From JBBSBL01 sp963735885 (lineage in GTDB: Bacteria; Actinomycetota; Thermoleophilia; Solirubrobacterales; Solirubrobacteraceae), in assembly GCA_963735885.1 (NCBI GenBank), contig CAVTMP010000004.1:248001-312000 (forward strand): DNA of 64,000 nt, read 5' to 3'. This document shows, in pieces, positions 58,244 to 64,000 of the stretch. Every line of letters starts with the position of its first letter. The stretch's first letter is position 1. The notes beneath the pieces were generated by a model. The model had not been told where the DNA came from. It did no database searches and worked only from the letters and a program-made list of their open reading frames with translations. A program made the position numbers and the translations under genes.

Positions 58244-58993
58244 GCACGACCGCCCCGCCCGACCCCGTCGTGCGCTGGCACGACCTCGAGTGCGGGCGCT
58301 ACGCCGCCGACCTGCCCCTGTGGGCGGAGCTCGCCGCGGCGGCCGCGGGGCCGGTGCTCGACGTCGGCGCCGGGACCGGCCGGGTGGCCCTGCACCTCGC
58401 CGCCGCGGGTCGGGAGGTCCACGCCGTGGATCTCGAGCCGCTCCTCCTGGCGGCGCTCGCGGCGCGCGCCGCGGACCGTGGCCTGACCGTGGAGACCACC
58501 GTCGCGGACGCCCGGGCGCTCGCGCTCGGACGGCGCTTCGCGCTGGTCCTCGCCCCGATGCAGACGGTGCAGCTCCTCGGCGGTCCGGAGGGGCGGGGAC
58601 GCTTCCTGCGGGCCGCCGCGCGGGCACCTCGCCCCCCGCGGGCGGCTGGCCTGCGCCCTCGCCCATCCGCTGGAGGGCCTCGAGGCGCAGGCCGGAGCGC
58701 TCACCGCCCCGCCGCTGCCCGACGTGCTGGTCGCGCCCGACGCGACGCTCGTCAGCCGCGCGGTCGCGGTCCACGAGGAGCCGGACGCCTGGGTCATCGA
58801 ACGCCTCCGGGAGACCTGCGGCCGCGACGGCTCGCGGGCCTCGGAGGAGGACCGGGTTCGCCTCGATCGCGTCGACGCCGACGCGCTGGAGGTCGAGGCG
58901 CGCGCCGCCGGCCTGCGCGTGGTGGCGCGCCGTCGCGTGGCACCGACCGAGGAGCACGTCGGGAGCGAGGTGATGATCCTCGATGCCGGCTGA
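58240..58993 (+). CDS. SAM-dependent methyltransferase inside the murT-gatD operon, frameshifted
   Basis: About 250 aa after repair. Class I methyltransferase motif I: VLDVGAGTGRVALHLAAAG, acidic motif II HAVDLEPLLLAALAARA, motif IV region FALVLAPMQTVQLLGG. The frame shifts near 58622-58632 (GCGCGGGCACC): removing one G gives RHLAPRGRLACALAHPLEGL and continues to VAPTEEHVGSEVMILDAG. GTG 58240 overlaps the murT stop. The 3' end overlaps the gatD ATG by 11 nt. Substrate unknown; position suggests a cell-envelope or precursor link. Confidence 0.85.
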
Positions 58994-59733
58994 CCCGCGG
59001 ACGCTGCGCGTCGCCGCGCTCTACCCCGACCTCATGAACATCTACGCCGATCGCGGCAACCTGCTCGTGCTCGAGCGCCGCTGCCGCTGGCGCGGCCTGG
59101 GGTTCGAGCTGCGGCGCGTCGGGCTGGAGGACGACCTCGATCCCGGAGGCCGCCGACCTCCTCTACATCGGCGGCGGGCAGGACCGCGACCAGCGCCTGG
59201 TCGCGCTCGACCTCGCCGAGCGCAAGCGCGACGCCGTCCACCGCAGCGTGGCGCTCGGCGCCGTCGTCCTGGCCGTCTGCGGCGGCTACCAGCTGCTCGG
59301 CACGTCCTACGAGATGGGGAGCGAGACGCTGCCCGGGCTCGGCCTCGTCGATCTCCACACGGTCCGGGCGGACGGGCCGCGGCTGATCGGCAACGTCGCC
59401 ATCGAGGTCGACCTCGACGGATCGGGCGCCCGCGTGCTCGCCGGCTTCGAGAACCACGGCGGCCGGACCTGGCTCGGCCCCGGGGAGCGCCCCCTCGGGC
59501 GGGTGCTGCGCGGCCACGGGAACAACGATCGCGACGGGCGCGAGGGGGTGCGGCGCGGCCGGGTGATCGGCACCTACCTCCACGGCCCGCTGCTGCCGAA
59601 GAACGCCTGGTTCGCCGACTGGCTCATCGCCACGGCGCTCGACCTCCCGCCGGGAGCGCTCGGCGCCCTCGACGACACCTTCGAGACGGCCGCGCACGCC
59701 GAGGCCCGCGCGGCCGCGGGCGTGCCGGCGTGA
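58983..59733 (+). CDS. gatD: Lipid II glutamine amidotransferase subunit GatD, frameshifted
   Basis: Class I (CobB/CobQ-like) glutaminase giving ammonia to MurT. RVAALYPDLMNIYADRGNLLVLERRC is the GatD opening. The catalytic Cys is in VLAVCGGYQLLG and the His in GTYLHGPLLPKNAWFADWLI. The frame shifts at about 59143-59148 (GATCCCGGAGGCC): removing one G yields LDPEAADLLYIGGGQDRDQRLVALDLAERKRD and joins to the later part. The rejoined protein is about 249 aa, normal. ATG 58983 lies within the methyltransferase 3' end. Confidence 0.92.
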
Positions 59734-59756
59734 CGCCCGACGCGCCGGGCCGTCGG

Positions 59757-59772
59757 CGTGACCGTCGTCACG
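59757..59772. promoter_or_regulatory. Short perfect dyad after gatD
   Basis: CGTGAC-CGTC-GTCACG lies between the gatD stop and the next gene's start. It may be a terminator stem or an operator for the 59813 gene. Confidence 0.35.
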
Positions 59773-59800
59773 GACTGAGCCGATCGTCCGTCGAAGTTCG

Positions 59801-59806
59801 TAGAGT
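59801..59806 (+). promoter_or_regulatory. -10-like box TAGAGT
   Basis: TAGAGT ends 6 nt before ATG 59813, the best-spaced of the leaderless candidates; no ribosome site is present. Confidence 0.45.
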
Positions 59807-59812
59807 GGGCAC

Positions 59813-60088
59813 ATGACCTCCGAGCGCGCGCAGGCCTACGGCCGGGTGATGGCCACGCTCCAGGACCTCGGGGAGCGCAAGCTCCAGCCGGGCGAGGTGG
59901 AGCGGATCCGCGAGGCCGCCGACACCCTGCTCTTCTCCGAGGGCGGCGACCAGGGGGCCAGCGCCGCGGTCGCCGACGTCACCGCGCTGACCCGCGGCCT
60001 CGTCGAGTCGGACCGCTGGACCGAGGCGCGCGCCCGGCGCCTGCTGGACGACCTGCTGCACTGCGGCGACCTCGCCGTCGTCGCGTAG
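59813..60088 (+). CDS. Small helical protein of unknown function
   Basis: 91 aa, mostly charged helix: RAQAYGRVMATLQDLGERKLQPGEVERIREAADTLLFSE and WTEARARRLLDDLLHCGDL. No membrane segment, no recognised family. The ATG is 7 nt after a -10-like box, so it has its own promoter. It faces a minus-strand DUF4234 gene. Confidence 0.6.
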   Translation: MTSERAQAYGRVMATLQDLGERKLQPGEVERIREAADTLLFSEGGDQGASAAVADVTALTRGLVESDRWTEARARRLLDDLLHCGDLAVVA

Positions 60089-60121
60089 CCCCGCGCCGCC
60101 GGGACCAGGCGCCGCCGGGGA

Positions 60122-60652
60122 CTACGAGCCGGCGGGAGGCGGAGGCGGCGGGGGCGGCTCCGCGGGGGCGGGCGCCTCGGCGGCGGCGTCCGACGGCAGC
60201 CGCGCCGGCATGGTGTCCGGTGCCGCGGGCAGCTCCTCGCCGGGCAGCGGCTCGCCCACCTTGCGCCAGACCTTGTTGAGCTCGCTCTGGAGGTAGGGCG
60301 CGAAGACGAAGCCGATGACGAGGTAGATGACGAGCGCGATCCAGCCGTTGAGCGGCTCCTCGTTCGCGACGCGCTGCGTGGCCTGGATCCGCTTGGTGCC
60401 GTTCCAGAAGCTGATGAGGGCCGGGACGATGATGAGCCCGCCGGGGAAGAGCGCCAGCGCCGAGTTCGTCGGGTTCTGGCCGAGGTCGTAGCCGGTGGCC
60501 TTGCCGTAGTCCCGCATCTCGCGGTTGACGTAGTACCACCAGAACACGCCGTAGATCCCCAGCGTGATGAGCATCAGGCCGAACACCCCGAACGGGTTGC
60601 GGATCTTGGCCCGCTCGTCCTGGGTGTTGGGGAGGATGATCTCCTGCGCCAC
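60122..60652 (-). CDS. DUF4234 membrane protein
   Basis: 176 aa. The N-terminal cytosolic part leads to IRNPFGVFGLMLITLGIYGVFWWYYVNREMRDYG, the DUF4234 hallmark, then helices ALALFPGGLIIVPALISFWNG and LNGWIALVIYLVIGFVFAPYL: three to four membrane segments. A Pro/Ala-rich tail (APAPAEPPPPPPPPAGS). Function unknown. GTG start at 60652 is the first codon before the family region. Confidence 0.8.
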   Translation of the reverse strand: MAQEIILPNTQDERAKIRNPFGVFGLMLITLGIYGVFWWYYVNREMRDYGKATGYDLGQNPTNSALALFPGGLIIVPALISFWNGTKRIQATQRVANEEPLNGWIALVIYLVIGFVFAPYLQSELNKVWRKVGEPLPGEELPAAPDTMPARLPSDAAAEAPAPAEPPPPPPPPAGS

Positions 60653-60712
60653 GTCGACCTCCGGTTCGGGTTGGTTCGCGAGCGGCGGCGTGCCGCGTTT
60701 CGCGGGGCGAGA

Positions 60713-61216
60713 CTACTCCTTCGCCGTTCCGGCGGAATTCCCCCCCGGACGATCCTCGCCGCCCTCCCGGCGGGACGGCAGGGGCGCCGATCCGGTCGAG
60801 CCGAACCCGCCCGTGCCCCGCTCGCTCGCGGCGAGCTCCTCGGCCTCCACCGGATCGGCCGGGGCGACCGCGACGACCACGAGCTGGGCGATGCGCTCGC
60901 CGGCCGCGCAGGCGAAGGGCTCGCTGCGGTCGGTGTTCAGCAGCAGCACGCGGACCTCGCCCCGGTAGCCGCAGTCGATCAGCCCCGGGGCGTTCACGAC
61001 CGCCACCCCGTGCCGCGCGGCGAGCCCCGAGCGCGGCAGGACGAGCCCGGCGTGACCGTCGGGCAGCTCGACGGCGATCCCGGTCGGCACCGCCGCTCGC
61101 GCGCCCGGGGCGAGGGACACGCCCTCGACGCAGTGCAGATCGAGGCCGGCGTCGCCGTCGTGGGCCCGGGCGGGGAGCACCGCGTCCGGGCGCAGCCGCC
61201 GGACCGGCAGCCTCAT
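60713..61216 (-). CDS. dut: dUTP diphosphatase
   Basis: 167 aa, removes dUTP and makes dUMP for thymidylate. The five motifs: DAGLDLHC, PRSGLAARHGVAV, GLIDCGYRGEVRVLLLN (Asp, Arg), ERIAQLVVV and the C-terminal GGFGSTG that closes over the nucleotide. A ~20-residue tail follows motif 5. The ATG 61216 overlaps the hflX stop by 4 nt, so the pair is translationally coupled. Confidence 0.95.
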   Translation of the reverse strand: MRLPVRRLRPDAVLPARAHDGDAGLDLHCVEGVSLAPGARAAVPTGIAVELPDGHAGLVLPRSGLAARHGVAVVNAPGLIDCGYRGEVRVLLLNTDRSEPFACAAGERIAQLVVVAVAPADPVEAEELAASERGTGGFGSTGSAPLPSRREGGEDRPGGNSAGTAKE

Positions 61217-62532
61217 GCCGGCGTGGGCCGGCCGTTCACCGCGAACCGGTCGTAGCGGGCGGCGACGGCGGGCGGGAGCCGGACGAGGACGCGCACGCCC
61301 TCGGCGGTGTCGTGGCGCTCGAGATCCCCCGCGAGGGCGTGCAGCTCCGCCAGCCGGGCTCCGTCCCGGTAGGGCACGAGCAGCTCGACCGGCCGCCGGG
61401 ACGCCGCGAACGCGCCGCCGATGCGGTCGCGCAGCGCGGCGATCCCCTCGCCGGTGACCGCCGAGACGGGCAGTCCCTCGGGGTGGCGGTGCTCGAGGGC
61501 GGCCCGCTCGTCCGCGCCGAGCAGGTCGACCTTGTTGAGCACGAGCAGCCGCGGCGCCTCGGTGGCGCCGATGCCCTCGAGCACGTCCTCGACCGCCCGC
61601 ATCATCGTCGTCCGCTCCTCCTCGGGCGCGGAGGCGTCGAGGACGTGCAGGAGGAGATCGGCCCGCCGGGTCTCCTCGAGCGTGGCCGCGAAGGCGTCGA
61701 CCAGCTGGTGCGGGAGCTTGCGGATGAACCCGACGGTGTCGGTGACGAGGTAGTCGCGGCCGTCGTGCCGCATGGTCCGGGTCGCCGGGTCGAGGGTGTG
61801 GAAGAGCCGGTCCCGCACGCCGACCTCGGCGCCGGTCAGCGCGCCCAGCAGGGTCGACTTGCCGGCGTTCGTGTAGCCGGCGAGCGCGACGCTGGGCAGG
61901 TGCGCCCGCTCCCGCTCCCCGCGCATCACGGCCCGGCTCCGGGTCACGTGGGCCAGGCGCCGCTTCAGCGCCGCGATGCGGTCGCGAGCGAGGCGGCGGT
62001 CGGTCTCGATCTGGGTCTCGCCGGGGCCGCGGGTGCCGATGCCGCCGCCCAGGCGCTCGAGGTGCGTCCACAGCCCGCGCATGCGGGCGAGGTTGTACTG
62101 GAGCTGGGCGAGCTCGACCTGCAGCTTGCCGTCCGCGCTGTGGGCGTGCCCGGCGAAGATGTCGAGGATCACCGTCGTGCGGTCGACGACGGGGAGGCCG
62201 AGCGCGGCCTCGAGATTGCGCTCCTGACGCGGGCTGAGCTCGTCGTCGCAGGCGACGACGTTCGCGTCCCCCGCCTTCAGCGCCGCCCGCAGCTCGTCGA
62301 GCTTGCCCGGGCCGAGATAGGTGTTGGGATGCGGCTGCTCGCGGTGCTGCACCATCTCCCCCACGGCGGCGACCCCGGCGGTGTGGAGGAGCTCTCGGAG
62401 CTCGGAGAGGTCGTCCCCCTCCGGCAGGGCCGCGATGAGGAAGGCGCGCTGACGCGCGCGACCGGCGGGCCGGCCGGCGGCGCCCGCGGCGTGTCGCGTC
62501 GGCGTGGTCCGGCCGTGCCTGCTGCGCTCCAT
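61213..62532 (-). CDS. hflX: Ribosome-associated GTPase HflX
   Basis: 439 aa. N-terminal HflX domain with PHPNTYLGPGKLDELRA and VVACDDELSPRQERNLE, linker helix GLWTHLERLGGGIGTRGPGETQIETDRRL (glycine-rich, ribosome-contacting), then the GTPase: VALAGYTNAGKSTLL (G1), DTVGFIRKLPHQLV (G3), VLNKVDLL (G4). HflX splits and rescues stalled or stressed ribosomes. Starts at 62532, with a palindromic hairpin before the next gene. Confidence 0.95.
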   Translation of the reverse strand: MERSRHGRTTPTRHAAGAAGRPAGRARQRAFLIAALPEGDDLSELRELLHTAGVAAVGEMVQHREQPHPNTYLGPGKLDELRAALKAGDANVVACDDELSPRQERNLEAALGLPVVDRTTVILDIFAGHAHSADGKLQVELAQLQYNLARMRGLWTHLERLGGGIGTRGPGETQIETDRRLARDRIAALKRRLAHVTRSRAVMRGERERAHLPSVALAGYTNAGKSTLLGALTGAEVGVRDRLFHTLDPATRTMRHDGRDYLVTDTVGFIRKLPHQLVDAFAATLEETRRADLLLHVLDASAPEEERTTMMRAVEDVLEGIGATEAPRLLVLNKVDLLGADERAALEHRHPEGLPVSAVTGEGIAALRDRIGGAFAASRRPVELLVPYRDGARLAELHALAGDLERHDTAEGVRVLVRLPPAVAARYDRFAVNGRPTPA

Positions 62533-62586
62533 CGACCTTCGAGTCTAGTCGGGCCCTTCCACGACCCCGGCGGGCGGCGGGCCGGG

Positions 62587-62608
62587 GCACGCGCGCCGGC
62601 GCGCGTGC
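62587..62608 (-). terminator. Perfect GC palindrome between dapL and hflX
   Basis: GCACGCGCGCC and GGCGCGCGTGC are fully complementary (22 bp, no spacer) two bases after the dapL stop as read on the minus strand. A terminator or mRNA 3'-end hairpin is likely; no T-run. Confidence 0.5.
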
Positions 62609-62610
62609 GG

Positions 62611-63777
62611 TCAGCCGCGCAGCGCGTGAATGCGCTCGACCGCCTCGGCCAGCCGGTCGTCCGGCGTGGTCAGCGAGATGCGGAAGAAGCCCTCGCCGTT
62701 GGGGCCGTAGGCGCCGCCCGGCGAGATCACCACGCCCGCGGCGTCGAGCACGTGCTCGCAGTAGGCGGCGGCGGAGGCGAACCCGTCCGGGATCGGCGCC
62801 CACACGTAGATCGTCCCCTTCGGCGGGGTGACCTCCACGCCGGCCGCCCGGAGCGCGTCGCACACGAGGTCGCGGCGCCGGGCGTACACGGCGTTCATCG
62901 CCGCGACCTCCGCGTCGACCTCGGGGCGCAGCGCGGCGATGCCGGCGACCTGGACCGCCTCGAAGAGCCCGGAGTCGACGTTCGACTTCAGCCGCCAGTA
63001 GTGCGCGATCGCCTCGGCGTTCCCGACGATCGCCGCGCACCGCCAGCCGGTCATGTTGTAGCCCTTGGAGAGCGAGAAGACCTCGACGCCGCAGTCCTTC
63101 GCGCCCCGGGTGGCGAGGAACGAGGGCGCGACGTACCCGTCGTAGGTCGTCTCGGAGTAGGCGTTGTCGTGGACGACGAGGAGGTCGCGGCCGCCGGCCC
63201 ATCCGACGACCTCGTCGAACAGCCCGTCCGGCACGACCGCGCCCGTCGGGTTGTTCGGGTAGTTGAGGAACATGAGGCGGGCGCGCTGCGCGTCGGCGGC
63301 CGCGACGGCGTCGAGGTCGGGGGCGAAGCCGCGCTCGGGCCGGAGCGGCATGAGCACCGGCTCGCCGCCGGCCAGGAGCGGGCCGCCGGTGTACACCGGG
63401 TAGCCCGGGTCGGCGGCCAGGGCGGCCGACCCGGGATCCAGGAAGGCCAGGTTGAGGTTGAAGATGCACTCCTTCGCGCCGATCGCCGGCATGACCTCGG
63501 TCTCGGGGTCGAGCGTCACCCCGAACCGGCGGGCGTAGAACGCCGCGATCGCCTCGCGAAAGTCCTGGCGGCCGCGGTTGGACGGGTAGCGATGGGTCGC
63601 CGGGTCGGCGACCGCGGCCTGCGCCGCCGCGACGACCTCGGGGTAGGTCGGGCGGTCGGGATCCCCGATGCCGAGCGAGATGACGTCGACGCCGGCCGCC
63701 CGCTTCGCGGCGACCTTGCGCTCGAGCTCGGCGAAGAGGTAGGGCGGGATGCGATCCAGCCGCTCACTCGGTCGCAT
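62611..63777 (-). CDS. dapL: LL-diaminopimelate aminotransferase
   Basis: 388 aa, PLP enzyme making LL-DAP directly from tetrahydrodipicolinate, bypassing the acylated DapC/D/E route. RIPPYLFAELERKVAAKRAAGVDVISLGIGDPDRPTYPEV, NYPNNPTGAV, VHDNAYSETTYDGY and the Schiff-base Lys in VFSLSKGYNMTGWR follow the DapL pattern. A generic aspartate/alanine-type family I aminotransferase is the alternative. Its start overlaps the dapF end by 14 nt, and dapF uses its LL-DAP product. Confidence 0.88.
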   Translation of the reverse strand: MRPSERLDRIPPYLFAELERKVAAKRAAGVDVISLGIGDPDRPTYPEVVAAAQAAVADPATHRYPSNRGRQDFREAIAAFYARRFGVTLDPETEVMPAIGAKECIFNLNLAFLDPGSAALAADPGYPVYTGGPLLAGGEPVLMPLRPERGFAPDLDAVAAADAQRARLMFLNYPNNPTGAVVPDGLFDEVVGWAGGRDLLVVHDNAYSETTYDGYVAPSFLATRGAKDCGVEVFSLSKGYNMTGWRCAAIVGNAEAIAHYWRLKSNVDSGLFEAVQVAGIAALRPEVDAEVAAMNAVYARRRDLVCDALRAAGVEVTPPKGTIYVWAPIPDGFASAAAYCEHVLDAAGVVISPGGAYGPNGEGFFRISLTTPDDRLAEAVERIHALRG

Positions 63778-64000
63778 GCAGGGCCTCCACGAAGTCCTCG
63801 GCCAGCTCGCCCCGGTACACCGGGACCGCCCAGCCGGTCAGGGTCACGGTCAGGTCCTCGCCGATCTCGACCTCGAGCTCGCCGCCGTCGAGCACGACGG
63901 TCACCGGCGAGGTCCCGCCGTCGAGCACGTGCGCGACGGCCGCGCCGCTCGCGCCCGTCCCCGAGGACATGGTCTCCCCCACCCCGCGCTCGAAGATCCG
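63764..64000 (-). CDS. dapF: Diaminopimelate epimerase, C-terminal part, window-truncated
   Basis: Converts LL-DAP to meso-DAP for wall cross-links. 78 codons of the C-terminal part are in view: RIFERGVGETMSSGTGASGAAVAHVLD, then TVTLTGWAVPVYRGELAEDF. The Gly-Glu-Thr loop is intact, but the catalytic Cys of the usual GET-x-A/S-C-G-T/S-G-A/T motif reads Ser (GETMSSGTGA). The N-terminal half, with the other catalytic Cys, is outside the window. The gene starts beyond 64000. Overlaps dapL by 14 nt, giving a dapF/dapL operon. Confidence 0.9.
   Translation of the reverse strand, partial: RIFERGVGETMSSGTGASGAAVAHVLDGGTSPVTVVLDGGELEVEIGEDLTVTLTGWAVPVYRGELAEDFVEALHATE

Noticed and set aside
1..64000. 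tRNA, rRNA, CRISPR, transposase or phage genes
   Set aside because: None seen: no clover-leaf-like intergenic stretch, no spaced repeats of CRISPR type, no transposase or integrase motifs on either strand.

Overview
The window is about 64 kb of very GC-rich DNA (my impression from reading it is above 70% GC) with dense, often 4-nt-overlapping genes. Family content points to Actinomycetota: OpcA beside glucose-6-phosphate dehydrogenase, DUF3052, DUF3105, a wax-ester-synthase/DGAT, MurT/GatD, and a pgsA2 / RsiG-like / FHA (GarA-like) / MerR (FtsR-like) block. An LL-diaminopimelate aminotransferase beside DapF, a single-motif RsiG and many secreted proteins would suit the Thermoleophilia (Solirubrobacterales-like). 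That placement is an inference. I see no rRNA, tRNA, CRISPR array, transposase or phage gene.

Layout. 1-3.7 kb: lipid-carrier and MEP genes uppS (partial), cdsA, dxr and rseP. 3.8-11.4 kb: an interlude that separates rseP from ispG. It holds an acyl-CoA synthetase, a broken universal stress gene, a P-type ATPase running in frame into TerC, and an antisense secreted glycosidase. 11.6-22.2 kb: ispG, a Baeyer-Villiger-type monooxygenase, SOD, proS, the pgsA2/RsiG/FHA/MerR block, apt, SRPBCC, an AGPS-like oxidase and a cupin. 22.2-30.1 kb, mostly minus strand: hydrolase, a sigma-region-4/transmembrane protein, a coiled-coil PD-(D/E)XK protein, nadE, DUF3105 and WS/DGAT. 30.1-33.2 kb: ECF sigma factor, an RlpA-like protein under a c-di-AMP (ydaO-type) riboswitch with a perfect CRP-type site upstream, and DinB. 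33.3-45.8 kb: YbbN-like protein, PHP phosphoesterase, zwf/opcA, GH6 and PQQ-propeller secreted proteins, and a CDF metal exporter. 45.9-55.1 kb: greA, VOC, tautomerase/TetR with a clear operator, a vapBC cassette between 80-bp direct repeats, a beta-helix protein, a 3D-domain protein, HlyIII, tag and a cyclophilin. 55.1-64 kb: HAD phosphatase, lipid kinase, murT / methyltransferase / gatD, DUF4234, dut, hflX, dapL and dapF (partial).

Working together, uppS, cdsA, dxr and ispG supply isoprenoid carriers and phospholipids. dapL/dapF and murT/gatD supply and amidate the peptidoglycan precursor. The RlpA-like and 3D-domain proteins are likely wall-remodelling enzymes, with the RlpA-like gene apparently under both cAMP-type and c-di-AMP control. 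zwf/opcA feed NADPH.

A caution for any reader: at least six housekeeping-type genes (rseP, ispG, nadE, murT, the methyltransferase, gatD) are split by single small indels, and vapC, usp and the TerC 3' end are also damaged. The simplest reading is residual assembly or sequencing indels, so protein sets derived mechanically from this contig will be wrong at these loci. Many genes have a TANNNT motif 6-10 nt before the start codon, which suggests widespread leaderless transcription.
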